This document shows positions 1-11,692 of a stretch of 64,000 nucleotides of DNA, piece after piece. Origin of the DNA: Martinezella lusitana. GTDB lineage: Bacteria > Pseudomonadota > Alphaproteobacteria > Rhizobiales > Rhizobiaceae. Below the pieces are notes generated by a model. The model was not told the DNA's origin, ran no database searches, and saw only the letters and a program-made list of their open reading frames with translations. The position numbers and the translations under genes are program-made. The stretch is from the NCBI RefSeq assembly GCF_016901135.1, contig NZ_JAFEVL010000001.1, forward strand, positions 1 to 64,000, given 5' to 3'. Numbering within the stretch: position 1 is the first letter of the stretch; each line of letters opens with the position of its first letter.

Positions 1-453
1 GGGAGGCCCTGCGCCAGTCACTATGGCGACGGCTTTCAGCCTGGCAAACGTGCTCCCAGTCACGACAAAAATCTCGGCAATCACACCTGCAAACACCACT
101 CTCGGCCTGCTGGGACTGACAAACGTCGCTGCGATCGGCGGCCCGCCGGAAGATCCGATACACAAAACCCCATAGCTCAGAGACTGCCGACCGCGGGTTC
201 CTGCATGAGAGGCTTTCGTACGCCTGACGGCACCCGAAACCCTTCACCATACCATCCCAGTCGTAGGGCATCCCCTGGCGGAGCCCCGATAGCAGACCTG
301 TGGATCGCGCGGCAGCATGTTGCGCCTCCGACAGGAGGCATTGTGGCTGCCGCAAAACTCCCTATTCTGCGACGTGGCAAAAGTCGGGAAAACAAGTCTC
401 GCTTGAATCGGGAATTTTGCGACAGGGAACTGTTCATTGGAGTCTATCTGCTG
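1..453. other. Left-edge region without a convincing gene
   Basis: No gene is supported here. One plus-strand frame is open from base 2 to a TAG at 173-175 and could be the tail of a protein from outside the window, but its third-position GC is not clearly gene-like. The frame of the following methyltransferase stays open upstream to the window edge; I treat that as chance because codon use before 454 is unlike the gene. Motifs of the type TCGCAAA/TTTGCGA appear near 345-352 and 413-423 and recur around 1341 and 3307-3421. Confidence 0.4.
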
Positions 454-1320
454 ATGACACCGGACGAATTGAAGATCGTGCGTCGAGCTTATGCGAAGCA
501 GATCACGGCGGCTGTTAGAATTGTCGATGAGCGTGTTGAAACAGCTTTTGCCGAAGTGCCGCGAGAAGATTTCCTTGGTCCCGGCCCGTGGCCGATCTTC
601 CGAATGCGAAAAGCCTATGTTTCGACCCCGACCGCCGACCCGGTCTACCTCTATACGGATGACGTTGTTGGTATCGTCCCTGAGCGCCACATCAACAACG
701 GACAACCTTCACTTCATGCCTTCCTGCTTTCGCAGGCCGCCCTGCGAGCAGGCGAGCATATCGTGCATGTTGGCGCTGGTGCCGGCTACTATTCTGCGAT
801 CATGGCGAACCTCGTTGCCGCATCCGGCAGGGTGACGGCGATTGAGTTCGAGCAGGAGCTTGCTGCGCGGGCGAAAGCAAATCTCGCTGCCTATCCGATC
901 GTTTCAGTGGTCCAGGGAGATGGCAGCTCCGTAGCGTTCGATTCAGCCGATGTGATCTATGTGAACGCCGGCGCGACCCGGCCCGCGAATATCTGGCTGG
1001 ACCGGCTCAATAATGGCGGAAGGCTGATCCTACCGCTTACGACCGATCTTGGATTTACCAGCAGCAATTGGAGCAACATGCATCTTCGCGGGGCGGTGTT
1101 CCTCGTGACGCGTAGGGATGAGGAATTTCACGCGCAATGGATTTCGCCGGTGGCCATCTTCCCTTGTGAAGGAATGCGCGACGCGGAATCGGAAAAAGCG
1201 CTCGCGGAGGCATTCGAGAGCGGGGAGCACAAGCGGGTGACGCGGCTGCATCGTACTGATGAGGTGCCGGCCGAGCAATGTTGGGTTCGCGCTCCCGGCT
1301 GGTGCTTGGCCTATGTTTAG
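454..1320 (+). CDS. PCMT-like SAM-dependent O-methyltransferase
   Basis: The 288-residue protein resembles protein-L-isoaspartate O-methyltransferases (PCMT family), which methylate damaged aspartyl residues using S-adenosylmethionine. An N-terminal segment with PREDFLGPGP is followed by a Rossmann core whose SAM-binding loop reads HVGAGAGYYSA, then IEFEQELAARAKANL and a QGDGS segment, as in the family. It is longer than the roughly 210-residue classical Pcm, so the substrate may differ. I chose the ATG at 454, preceded by TTGGAG, although the frame is open upstream; homologous-looking sequence starts at MTPDELKIV. It stands alone, with the next gene 125 bases downstream. The family call is fairly safe; the substrate is unknown. 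Confidence 0.72.
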   Translation: MTPDELKIVRRAYAKQITAAVRIVDERVETAFAEVPREDFLGPGPWPIFRMRKAYVSTPTADPVYLYTDDVVGIVPERHINNGQPSLHAFLLSQAALRAGEHIVHVGAGAGYYSAIMANLVAASGRVTAIEFEQELAARAKANLAAYPIVSVVQGDGSSVAFDSADVIYVNAGATRPANIWLDRLNNGGRLILPLTTDLGFTSSNWSNMHLRGAVFLVTRRDEEFHAQWISPVAIFPCEGMRDAESEKALAEAFESGEHKRVTRLHRTDEVPAEQCWVRAPGWCLAYV

Positions 1321-1445
1321 GCAACGGTCCGGCATCATACTGTCGCAGAAATGCTAACATGTTCTAATTCAGGCTGTAGCCGGAAGTTGATCCCGTTCTC
1401 AAGGTAGAGTCCTCGCCCTTTCTTCCATTTAGTTCTCGAGCACCC

Positions 1446-3299
1446 ATGTCCATTTCAGATGCGATCTACCGCCCCTTCGAAAGCCTGATCCGCCCGCTCG
1501 ACATCCCCTATCGGCCGTTGCCATCGAAGGGGCCGGGCGCCGTTCTCCTGCACTTCATCTCTATGTTTCGCGGCATACTGATCACGCTCGCCCTTTCCAC
1601 TATGGCGATCGAGGCGATGAATCTGACGATCGTTTGGGGACTGTCGGTCATCGTCGATGGCGTAACGCAGCAGGGCGCTCGCGCTTTCCTGCACAATGAC
1701 CGGCTGCTGCTGATTTTCCTCGGCCTGATGCTCTTCCCCGCCATTCCGATCGGCTCCTTCTTCGTCAATACGCTGAACTCGCATACGCTCGGCATCGCCA
1801 TGCCTGCCGCCATTCAGTGGCAGGGCCACAGAGCCGTGGAGCGCCAGGATCTCGCCTTCTTCCATGATCTCTATGCCGGACAAGTCGCCTCGCGCCTGCA
1901 GCAGGTAGCTTCCGCCGTGCAGCAGCAGGTCATCTCGGCTTTCCAGTCCATCCCGCGCTTCGTTATGCAGATGGTTGGCTCCGTCATTCTCCTGACCGCG
2001 CTCTCCTGGCAGCTCGCCCTGCCGACCATCGTCTGGATCACGCTCAACGTCCTGCTCGCCGTCAGGCTGGCGCCTGTCTTCACCGAGCGCTCGCGCCGCT
2101 CCGCCAAGCGCCGCAGCCTGATTTCCGGCGCCATCACTGATGTCTACGCCAATATGCAGATGGTGAAACAATTTGCCGCCGAAGACAGCGAGGCGGGCGC
2201 TATCCGCGGCATCATCGGCAAGGCCATCGAAGCGCAGCAAAGTGAGCAGCGCATCTATCGCACTTCGGAGGTCATCGTCGTTGTTCTTAACATGATGCAC
2301 TGGCTGGCAATCCTGTCGATCGGCTTCACCGGGCTCGTCGATGGTTTCGTCACGATCGGCGAGTTCACTGCCGCCGTTTATGTCCTCTCCCGGCTGTCCG
2401 GCCATACCTTCACGTTCCTGCAGATGGGCCAGCAGATCTTCCAGGCGATCGGCACGATCAAGGACGCCATGCCCGTCATGACGACGCCGCCGACGATCAC
2501 CGACGGGCCGGATGCGGCCGAACTTGTTGTGCATCGGGGCGAGATCCGGTTCGAGAATGTCCGCTTCGCCTACAAGTCGGGCAAACCGGTGATCGACGCC
2601 CTGTCGCTGACCGTGCGGCCCGGCGAGAAGGTGGGCCTCGTTGGCCTTTCTGGAGCTGGCAAGACGACGCTCGCAAACCTGCTTCTGCGCTTCTACGATA
2701 TCAAGGACGGCGTTATCCGGATCGACGGGCAGGATATCCGGGCGGTGACGCAAGCAAGCCTTCGCCGCTCGATCGGCGTCATAGCCCAGGATGTCGCGCT
2801 GCTGCACCGTTCCGTCGGTGACAATATCCGCTACGGCCGGCCGGAGGCGACGCAGGAAGAGATCGAAAGGGTCACGAAGATGGCGAGCGCCGATGGCTTC
2901 ATCGCCGATCTTGCCGACAGCGAGGGCCGCAAGGGCTATGACGCCTTCGTCGGCGATCGCGGCATCAAACTGTCGGGCGGCCAGCGCCAGCGAGTGGCCA
3001 TCGCCCGTGTGCTCCTGAAGGGTGCGCCGATCCTGGTGCTCGACGAGGCGACCTCGGCGCTGGACAGCGAATCCGAGGCCGCCATCCAGGAAAGGCTGAA
3101 CCTCGTGATGGAGGGAAAGACGGTGATCGCCATCGCCCACCGCCTTTCGACCATTACCAGGATGGACCGCATCGTCGTGCTGGATCACGGCCGCATCATT
3201 GAGGAGGGCAGGCCGGAAGAACTGGTCGAGCAGGACGGGCTGTTTGCCCGCTTGTGGAAACGCCAGACGGGCGGCTTTATTCCTGACGACATTAGCTAA
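1446..3299 (+). CDS. ABC exporter, fused permease and ATPase
   Basis: This 617-residue protein is a half-size ABC exporter: an N-terminal transmembrane domain (about residues 35-330) followed by a nucleotide-binding domain. Visible ATPase motifs are Walker A GLSGAGKTT, Q-loop VIAQD, signature LSGGQRQR and Walker B ILVLDEATS, then the H-loop IAHRLS. It should act as a homodimer in the inner membrane. The substrate cannot be read from the sequence; relatives are loosely annotated as multidrug or lipid exporters. No partner gene adjoins it. The gaps on both sides carry a shared 20-base motif (1341-1360 and 3309-3328, 18 of 20 matching). Confidence 0.85.
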   Translation: MSISDAIYRPFESLIRPLDIPYRPLPSKGPGAVLLHFISMFRGILITLALSTMAIEAMNLTIVWGLSVIVDGVTQQGARAFLHNDRLLLIFLGLMLFPAIPIGSFFVNTLNSHTLGIAMPAAIQWQGHRAVERQDLAFFHDLYAGQVASRLQQVASAVQQQVISAFQSIPRFVMQMVGSVILLTALSWQLALPTIVWITLNVLLAVRLAPVFTERSRRSAKRRSLISGAITDVYANMQMVKQFAAEDSEAGAIRGIIGKAIEAQQSEQRIYRTSEVIVVVLNMMHWLAILSIGFTGLVDGFVTIGEFTAAVYVLSRLSGHTFTFLQMGQQIFQAIGTIKDAMPVMTTPPTITDGPDAAELVVHRGEIRFENVRFAYKSGKPVIDALSLTVRPGEKVGLVGLSGAGKTTLANLLLRFYDIKDGVIRIDGQDIRAVTQASLRRSIGVIAQDVALLHRSVGDNIRYGRPEATQEEIERVTKMASADGFIADLADSEGRKGYDAFVGDRGIKLSGGQRQRVAIARVLLKGAPILVLDEATSALDSESEAAIQERLNLVMEGKTVIAIAHRLSTITRMDRIVVLDHGRIIEEGRPEELVEQDGLFARLWKRQTGGFIPDDIS

Positions 3300-3657
3300 C
3301 TCAGCCTTTGTCGCAAAAATCCTAACATTCGCGACAAAATCGGTGAGGCGGAACCTTCAAGGGAATTTGTATCGCAAAACTCAGTCGCAAAATCTGAAGA
3401 TTTGCGACCAGTTTCGCGACATATCTGATATCCGCTTCGAGGCGATCCCGGACCTTCGCGTCGACGCCTCGAATGTCTGCCTTCGCGGTGACCGTCTTAG
3501 CAGCCGACAGTCCCCTTCCGGCCGAAAGTAGTCATTGGTGGCATTGCTACGGAAGGGCGGATATTCAGGGCAGCTCACAGGCCGTCCGCATTTTGCAGGC
3601 CGCCGTTCGCTACTCCTGGGTTTTCTTTTCCGCCCGTCCGGGGCATGGTCTGGCGCA
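3300..3657. other. Gap between ABC exporter and priA, rich in TCGCAAA inverted repeats
   Basis: No gene is seen. At 3307-3314 and 3331-3338 lie perfect 8-base inverted arms (TTTGTCGC / GCGACAAA). A second hairpin has arms GTCGCAAA at 3384-3391 and TTTGCGAC at 3401-3408. Further copies of the core occur at 3371-3379 and 3414-3420. These may be relics of a mobile-element end or protein-binding sites. There is no T-rich tail, so a simple terminator is less likely. The stretch 3430-3657 upstream of priA shows nothing recognisable. Confidence 0.5.
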
Positions 3658-5889
3658 ATGAGTAAAGATTCTTCCGATCTGTTCGGTGCGCTTTTCGAGG
3701 CGGCGCCCGCGAAACCTGTGATGAGCCGCACGGTTCCGGTTTTGGTGCCGCTGCCGGCGCCGAAGGCCTATTCCTATGCGGTGCCTGAGGGGATGGCGGT
3801 CGAGCCCGGTTCCGTCGTGCAGGTGCCGCTCGGGCCAAGGCAGGTCATCGGCGTCGTCTGGGATGGCGATGACGATGATAGCGTCGATCCGAAGAAGCTT
3901 CGGCCGATCACGCGTGTGTTCGATTGCCCACCGCTCGGCAAGCATATGCGTGATTTCATCGATTGGGTCGCGACCTACACGCTGTCGCCGCCGGGGCTGG
4001 TGGCGCGCATGGCGTTGCGTGCGCCGGCCGCCTTCGATCCTGAGCCGATGATCGAGGGGCTGCGCTTCATCGGCGGGCAGCCGGAGCGGCTGACGCCGGC
4101 GCGCGCCAAGGTCATGGAGACTGCCGCCGACGGACTTTCGTGGACGCGCATTGGCCTGGCACATGCGGCGGGCGTTTCCACAAGCGTCGTCGACGGGCTG
4201 ATCTCGCAAGGCATTTTCGAAACCATCTTCCTGCCGCCGCCGCCCGTCGTCGCCCGGCCTGATCCGGATTATATCGGCTCACGGCTGGAGGGGCCGCAGA
4301 AGGAGGCGGCCGACGAGATATTGGTGGATGTGCGCAAGGGCGAATTCTCCGTCTCGCTCATCGACGGCGTCACTGGCTCGGGCAAGACGGAAGTCTATTT
4401 CGAAGCGATTGCCGAAACGCTCAAGCGCGGCAAGCAGGTGCTGATCCTGCTGCCGGAGATCGCGCTGACGGCGAGCTTTCTCGAGCGTTTTCAGGACCGT
4501 TTCGGCGCCAAGCCGGCCGAATGGCATTCCGATCTCGCGCCGCGCATGCGCGAGAAGGTCTGGCGGCAGGCCGTTACCGGCGAGGTGAGGGTCGTGGCCG
4601 GGGCGCGTTCAGCCCTGTTCCTGCCGTTCGAGGATCTCGGTCTCATCATCGTCGACGAAGAGCATGACCCGGCCTACAAGCAGGAGGACCGCGTCTATTA
4701 CAATGCGCGCGACATGGCTGTCGTGCGCGGCCGCATCGGCGATTTTCCCGTCGTGCTGGTCTCCGCCACGCCCTCGGTCGAAAGCCTGGTCAACGGCCAG
4801 AGTGGGCGCTACACCACCATTCACCTGCCGACGCGCTTCGGCGATGCCGCCCTTCCCGACCTGCATCTGGTCGACATGCGCCGGCACGCGCCGGAGCGCG
4901 GCGGCTTCCTCTCGCCGCTGTTGATCCGCGCGATCGGCAAGACGGTCGCCAAGGGCGAGCAGGCGCTGCTGTTCCTCAACAGGCGCGGCTACGCGCCGCT
5001 GACGCTTTGCCGCGTTTGCGGCCATCGTTTCCAGTGCCCGCAATGTTCAAGCTGGCTGGTGGAGCACCGGTTTCGCGGTCAGATCCAGTGCCATCAATGC
5101 GGCTATGCGGAGCGCACGCCTGAGGCGTGCCCCGAATGCGGCACGCTCGATCATCTCGTCGCCTGCGGGCCGGGCGTCGAGCGCATCGCCGAGGAGGTGG
5201 AGCGTCATTTCCCTGAGGCGCGGACGATCATGCTCTCCTCCGACATCATGGGCGGCGTCAAGCGGCTGCGGCTGGAGCTTGAAGCCATCGCCAAGGGCGA
5301 GGCTGATATCGTCATCGGCACGCAGCTCGTCGCCAAGGGACACAATTTTCCGCTGATGACGCTGGTCGGCATCGTCGATGCCGATCTCGGCCTTGCCAAT
5401 GGCGATCCGCGCGCAGCCGAGCGGACGTTCCAGCTGCTGTCTCAGGTGACGGGACGCGCCGGCCGAACCGGGCTGAAGAGCCACGGTCTGCTGCAGACCT
5501 ACCAGCCGCAGCATCCCGTCATGCAGGCGATTGTATCGGGCGATGCTAGCGCCTTTTATGAGCGCGAGATTTCCGAGCGCGAGAGGGCGGTGCTGCCGCC
5601 CTTCGGCCGGCTCGCCTCGATCATCGTTTCGGCCGAAACCCGCCAGGATGCCGAGACCCATGCCCGCGCCATGCGCAGCGCCGCGCCGCAGGTGCAGGGC
5701 ATTTCCGTGCTCGGGCCGGCGGAGGCGCCGCTGGCCTTGGTGCGCGGCCGCCACCGGTTCCGGCTGCTGGTGCACGGCCGGCGCAATTCGGACATGCAGG
5801 GGTTCCTTCGGTCGATGCTGGCGCAATCGCCTAGGGAGCGCGGCTCGGTGCAGGTCCAGCTCGACATCGATCCACAGAGCTTTCTGTGA
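3658..5889 (+). CDS. priA: Primosomal protein N', replication restart helicase PriA
   Basis: PriA (743 residues) is a 3'-to-5' DNA helicase that recognises stalled or D-loop forks and reloads the replisome. The N-terminal DNA-binding region is followed by Walker A GVTGSGKTE and the DEEH box of superfamily 2 helicases (IIVDEEHDPAYKQEDR). A zinc-binding cysteine cluster inserted between the helicase lobes reads CRVCGHRFQCPQCS and continues with CHQCG and CPECG. The length fits the family. The frame is open upstream to 3535, but the ATG at 3658 begins the usual short N-terminus. DUF4345 and atp genes follow, as in other rhizobial genomes. Confidence 0.95.
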   Translation: MSKDSSDLFGALFEAAPAKPVMSRTVPVLVPLPAPKAYSYAVPEGMAVEPGSVVQVPLGPRQVIGVVWDGDDDDSVDPKKLRPITRVFDCPPLGKHMRDFIDWVATYTLSPPGLVARMALRAPAAFDPEPMIEGLRFIGGQPERLTPARAKVMETAADGLSWTRIGLAHAAGVSTSVVDGLISQGIFETIFLPPPPVVARPDPDYIGSRLEGPQKEAADEILVDVRKGEFSVSLIDGVTGSGKTEVYFEAIAETLKRGKQVLILLPEIALTASFLERFQDRFGAKPAEWHSDLAPRMREKVWRQAVTGEVRVVAGARSALFLPFEDLGLIIVDEEHDPAYKQEDRVYYNARDMAVVRGRIGDFPVVLVSATPSVESLVNGQSGRYTTIHLPTRFGDAALPDLHLVDMRRHAPERGGFLSPLLIRAIGKTVAKGEQALLFLNRRGYAPLTLCRVCGHRFQCPQCSSWLVEHRFRGQIQCHQCGYAERTPEACPECGTLDHLVACGPGVERIAEEVERHFPEARTIMLSSDIMGGVKRLRLELEAIAKGEADIVIGTQLVAKGHNFPLMTLVGIVDADLGLANGDPRAAERTFQLLSQVTGRAGRTGLKSHGLLQTYQPQHPVMQAIVSGDASAFYEREISERERAVLPPFGRLASIIVSAETRQDAETHARAMRSAAPQVQGISVLGPAEAPLALVRGRHRFRLLVHGRRNSDMQGFLRSMLAQSPRERGSVQVQLDIDPQSFL

Positions 5890-6002
5890 TTTGACCCGGC
5901 TGATATGGCGGCGATGCCTTTCCCTGATCGGCCGGATCATGCCATAAGTCGGCCGTCTCATTGACGTGATTTGCGCACCGATCGATCTTTTGGGGGCAAC
6001 TG

Positions 6003-6386
6003 ATGGAGCTTTATTTTCCGACCGATTTCGGTGAGCAGCTTGCCTTCTGCTCGGCGGCATTCACGGCGCTTATCGGCATCGTCATGATGTTTGCGCCGGG
6101 CTACACCTATCGTTTCTTTCGATTGCAGGTGCGCGAGGGGCGCTCTGAAGCCTATGCCGAGGCACGTTCGGCGGGCGGCTTCCTTGCCGGCTTCGGGCTT
6201 ATGGCGATCCTGCTCGCCCAGCCGATGATCTATCTGGCGCTTGGCGCCTCCTTCGGCGTTGCGGCGTTCGGCCGCATCCTGGCGATCATGTCGGATCGGG
6301 GAAGTGTATTCTTGAATCTTCTTCTTCTGGTTGTGCAGGCGATTCTGGCTGCTCTACCGCTTCTCTATGGAATGGGCTATATTTGA
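6003..6386 (+). CDS. DUF4345-type small membrane protein
   Basis: A 127-residue hydrophobic protein with about four predicted membrane segments (roughly residues 15-35, 58-75, 78-95 and 102-122). It resembles small integral membrane proteins of the DUF4345 type, a family of unknown function that I recall being placed just upstream of the rhizobial ATP synthase operon. The start ATG at 6003 follows a GGGGGCAAC stretch. It is separated from atpH by 261 bases, so it is probably not in the atp transcript. No catalytic motif is visible. Confidence 0.65.
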   Translation: MELYFPTDFGEQLAFCSAAFTALIGIVMMFAPGYTYRFFRLQVREGRSEAYAEARSAGGFLAGFGLMAILLAQPMIYLALGASFGVAAFGRILAIMSDRGSVFLNLLLLVVQAILAALPLLYGMGYI

Positions 6387-6647
6387 GCAGAAATAGGCTC
6401 GGCGTGGCCTTATTTGCCTGCGCTATCCCCATGCTTTTCGATTTTTGCCATCATAATTTCACCCGAATGGCCTATTCGGTGAATACGCGTGTTGCGAGTC
6501 TCAATATCCTATGTTAGACGAACCCCGAATTTCGGATGAGGTAGGAGAGCACTCCTGCTGATTTCTGGGGGAAATCAAAACGAATTCAAGGGTATATAGT
6601 TTCCGTCTCACGGAAGCTTAGTTCTTGGGTTGAAATCAGGGAATTTT
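6387..6647 (+). promoter_or_regulatory. Upstream region of the ATP synthase operon
   Basis: This 261-base gap should carry the atp promoter. An inverted repeat at 6458-6483 (arms TTCACCCGAAT / ATTCGGTGAA) may end the preceding gene or act in cis. A TATAGT hexamer at 6595-6600 is a possible -10 element, without a convincing -35. The true boundaries are not decided by sequence alone. Confidence 0.35.
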
Positions 6648-7214
6648 GTGCCCGTGGCAGACACATCCCAGCATATTTCTGGTGTTGCAGAACGATATGC
6701 CTCGTCATTGTTCGAATTGGCCCTTGAGGAGGGTGCAGTACCGACAGTGACCGCCGATCTTGATCGGTTCCAAGCCATGCTCGATGACAGCGATGATCTG
6801 AAGCGTTTCGTCCTCAGCCCGGTCTTTTCGGCCGAGGAGCAGGTCGGCGGGGTTCAGGCGCTGGCGGCAAAGGCAGGCTTCGGCGTCTATTTTACCAATT
6901 TTCTCAAGCTTGTGGCCAGCAACCGGCGCCTCTTTGCGCTGCCGGGCATGATCAAGGCTTTCCGCATCATCGCCGCGCAGCATCGTGGCGAGGTTTCCGC
7001 CGAGGTCACCTCGGCGCATGCGCTTACCCAAGCGCAGGAAGATGAATTGAAGGCGGTGCTGAAGGGCGTCACCGGCAAAGACGTGGCGATCGCCGTCACC
7101 GTCGATCCGTCGATCCTCGGCGGCCTGATCGTCAAGATCGGTTCGCGTCAGATCGATACGTCCCTTCGCACCAAACTCTCCACCCTTAAGCTTGCATTGA
7201 AAGAGGTCGGCTGA
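6648..7214 (+). CDS. atpH: ATP synthase F1 delta subunit
   Basis: The delta subunit (188 residues) caps the F1 alpha/beta hexamer and binds subunit b of the peripheral stalk. It shows the typical N-terminal helical domain ([15 protein letters not shown]) and the conserved C-terminal segment [23 protein letters not shown] chose the GTG at 6648, with CAGGGAA about seven bases ahead, rather than the TTG at 6630, because the family begins near this point. The stop overlaps the atpA start (TGATG at 7212), implying translational coupling. F0 genes are not in the window, as expected for rhizobia, where F0 lies elsewhere. Confidence 0.95.
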   Translation: MPVADTSQHISGVAERYASSLFELALEEGAVPTVTADLDRFQAMLDDSDDLKRFVLSPVFSAEEQVGGVQALAAKAGFGVYFTNFLKLVASNRRLFALPGMIKAFRIIAAQHRGEVSAEVTSAHALTQAQEDELKAVLKGVTGKDVAIAVTVDPSILGGLIVKIGSRQIDTSLRTKLSTLKLALKEVG

Positions 7215-8743
7215 TGGATATCCGCGCCGCGGAAATTTCCGCAATTCTGAAAGATCAGATCAAAAATTTCGGCAAGGAAGCTGAAGTCTCCGAAGTCGGC
7301 CAGGTTCTTTCCGTCGGTGACGGTATCGCCCGTGTCTACGGTCTGGATAACGTCCAGGCCGGCGAAATGGTCGAATTCCCCGGCGGCATCCGCGGCATGG
7401 CGCTGAACCTTGAAGCCGACAACGTCGGTGTGGTCATCTTCGGCTCCGACCGCGACATCAAGGAAGGCGACACCGTCAAGCGTACCGGCGCGATCGTCGA
7501 CGTTCCTGTCGGTCCGGAACTGCTTGGCCGCGTCGTCGACGCGCTCGGCAATCCGATCGACGGCAAGGGCCCGATCAACGCGACGCGCCGTTCGCGCGTC
7601 GACGTCAAGGCTCCGGGCATCATTCCGCGCAAGTCGGTCCATGAGCCGATGTCGACCGGCCTCAAGGCCATCGATGCGCTGATCCCTGTGGGACGCGGCC
7701 AGCGCGAGCTTGTTATCGGCGACCGCCAGACCGGCAAGACCGCCATCCTTCTTGACACGATCCTGAACCAGAAGGCCATCCATGATGCGGGTCCGGACAG
7801 CGAAAAGCTGTACTGCGTCTACGTCGCCGTTGGCCAGAAGCGTTCGACCGTTGCTCAGTTCGTCAAGGTGCTCGAAGAGCGCGGCGCGCTGAAGTATTCG
7901 ATCATCGTCGCCGCCACGGCTTCCGATCCGGCTCCGATGCAGTTCCTGGCGCCATTCGCCGGTTGCGCCATGGGCGAATATTTCCGCGACAACGGCATGC
8001 ATGCGCTGATCGGTTACGACGACCTGTCGAAGCAGGCCGTTTCCTACCGCCAGATGTCGCTGCTGCTGCGCCGCCCGCCGGGCCGCGAAGCCTATCCGGG
8101 CGACGTTTTCTACCTGCATTCGCGTCTCCTCGAGCGCGCTGCCAAGATGAACGATGAATTGGGCGCCGGTTCGCTGACCGCTCTGCCTGTCATCGAAACG
8201 CAGGGCAATGACGTTTCCGCCTTCATTCCGACCAACGTGATCTCGATCACCGACGGCCAGATCTTCCTCGAAACCGACCTGTTCTACCAGGGCATTCGTC
8301 CGGCCGTTAACGTCGGTCTGTCAGTTTCGCGCGTCGGTTCGGCCGCGCAGATCAAGGCGATGAAGCAGGTTGCCGGCTCGATCAAGGGCGAACTCTCGCA
8401 GTATCGCGAAATGGCCGCCTTCGCTCAGTTCGGCTCGGATCTCGATGCCGCAACGCAGCGTCTGCTGAACCGCGGTGCCCGCCTGACCGAACTCCTGAAG
8501 CAGCCGCAGTTCTCGCCGCTGAAGAGCGAAGAGCAGGTTGCGGTGATCTTCGCCGGCGTCAACGGCTACCTCGACAAGATCGCGGTTCCGCAGGTCGGCA
8601 AGTTCGAGCAGGGTCTGCTGTCCTACCTCCGTTCGGAAGGCAAGGAGATCCTCGATACGATCCGTACCGAAAAGGCTATCAGCGACGCGACCAAGGGCAA
8701 GCTTACGGCTGCTCTCGACAGCTACGCCAAGTCTTTCGCCTGA
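7214..8743 (+). CDS. atpA: ATP synthase F1 alpha subunit
   Basis: The 509-residue alpha subunit is the regulatory nucleotide-binding subunit of the F1 hexamer. It has the N-terminal beta-barrel, Walker A GDRQTGKT and the alpha/beta signature [17 protein letters not shown]. Length and order match the family. It overlaps atpH by one base and is followed by atpG after 29 bases. The product works at the cytoplasmic face of the inner membrane, turning proton flow into ATP synthesis together with atpD. Confidence 0.98.
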   Translation: MDIRAAEISAILKDQIKNFGKEAEVSEVGQVLSVGDGIARVYGLDNVQAGEMVEFPGGIRGMALNLEADNVGVVIFGSDRDIKEGDTVKRTGAIVDVPVGPELLGRVVDALGNPIDGKGPINATRRSRVDVKAPGIIPRKSVHEPMSTGLKAIDALIPVGRGQRELVIGDRQTGKTAILLDTILNQKAIHDAGPDSEKLYCVYVAVGQKRSTVAQFVKVLEERGALKYSIIVAATASDPAPMQFLAPFAGCAMGEYFRDNGMHALIGYDDLSKQAVSYRQMSLLLRRPPGREAYPGDVFYLHSRLLERAAKMNDELGAGSLTALPVIETQGNDVSAFIPTNVISITDGQIFLETDLFYQGIRPAVNVGLSVSRVGSAAQIKAMKQVAGSIKGELSQYREMAAFAQFGSDLDAATQRLLNRGARLTELLKQPQFSPLKSEEQVAVIFAGVNGYLDKIAVPQVGKFEQGLLSYLRSEGKEILDTIRTEKAISDATKGKLTAALDSYAKSFA

Positions 8744-8772
8744 TCGGACCTCACTTCTAGGACGGATACCGG

Positions 8773-11111
<2,339 letters not shown>

Positions 11112-11126
11112 TAAGGCCAATCCATC

Positions 11127-11150
11127 GGCGCGCGGCATTGCCCGCGCGCC
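11127..11150 (+). other. Intercistronic hairpin between atpD and atpC
   Basis: Arms GGCGCGCGG (11127-11135) and CCGCGCGCC (11142-11150) form a perfect 9-bp GC stem. There is no T-run after it, so it is unlikely to stop transcription fully. A role in mRNA 3'-end protection or in lowering epsilon expression relative to beta is plausible but inferred. Confidence 0.5.
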
Positions 11151-11188
11151 CTTGCCTTGCGAATGAGACAATCGAGAAGTGACGGGTC

Positions 11189-11596
11189 ATGGCTGACAAT
11201 TTCAATTTCGAACTGGTTTCTCCGGAGCGCCTGCTCCTGTCGGAGCAGGTCATCGATGTCGTCATCCCCGCCTCGGAAGGCGAGATGACTGTCATGGCTC
11301 ATCACGCGCCGACCATGACCACCATCAAGCCGGGTGTCGTCAAGGTGCATCTGGCCTCGGGCAAGAAGCAGGATTATGTCGTGTTCGGCGGTTTCGCCGA
11401 CATCCTGCCGACCGGCTGCACGCTGCTGGCTGAGTCTGCCGTTACCGTCGAGGACATGAGCCGCGACGAGCTGGAGCGCCGCATCAATGCTGCCAAGGCC
11501 GAGCTTGAAGATGCCGAGCATCACGAGCACAAGTCGCGCCTTGAGCATTTCATCATGGAACTCTCGCATCTGCGCGGCTCGATCCCGCAGGATTGA
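11189..11596 (+). CDS. atpC: ATP synthase F1 epsilon subunit
   Basis: The 135-residue epsilon subunit binds gamma and can inhibit ATP hydrolysis. The N-terminal beta-sandwich is clear (FELVSPERLLLSEQVIDVVIPASEGEMTVMAHHAPTMTTIKPGVV), with the GGFADILPTGCTLLAESA segment and a short helical C-terminus. It closes the operon and is followed 28 bases later by an intrinsic terminator. The start ATG at 11189 comes after GTGACGGGTC with a purine-rich stretch upstream. Confidence 0.95.
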   Translation: MADNFNFELVSPERLLLSEQVIDVVIPASEGEMTVMAHHAPTMTTIKPGVVKVHLASGKKQDYVVFGGFADILPTGCTLLAESAVTVEDMSRDELERRINAAKAELEDAEHHEHKSRLEHFIMELSHLRGSIPQD

Positions 11597-11624
11597 GCTT
11601 CATCTCAGTCCCGATTTTGATTGT

Positions 11625-11650
11625 GAGCGGCCTTCGGGCCGCTCTTTTCG
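11625..11650 (+). terminator. Intrinsic terminator of the atp operon
   Basis: Arms GAGCGGCC (11625-11632) and GGCCGCTC (11637-11644) with a stable TTCG tetraloop, followed by TTTTCGTTT. This is a textbook rho-independent terminator placed right after atpC and before the convergent lysR gene. Confidence 0.9.
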
Positions 11651-11692
11651 TTTGAGCCGGGTCTTGTCCGTGAGCTGTAATTGCGGTGCTTC

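Noticed and set aside
205-453. N-terminal extension of the PCMT-like methyltransferase from 205
   Set aside because: Extension has no resemblance to the family, contains the repeated motifs, and a better start with a ribosome site lies at 454.
1455-3188. 577-residue minus-strand frame antisense to the ABC exporter
   Set aside because: Composition is Asp/Arg/Gly-biased as in shadows of high-GC genes, and the plus strand has a full ABC exporter with all motifs.
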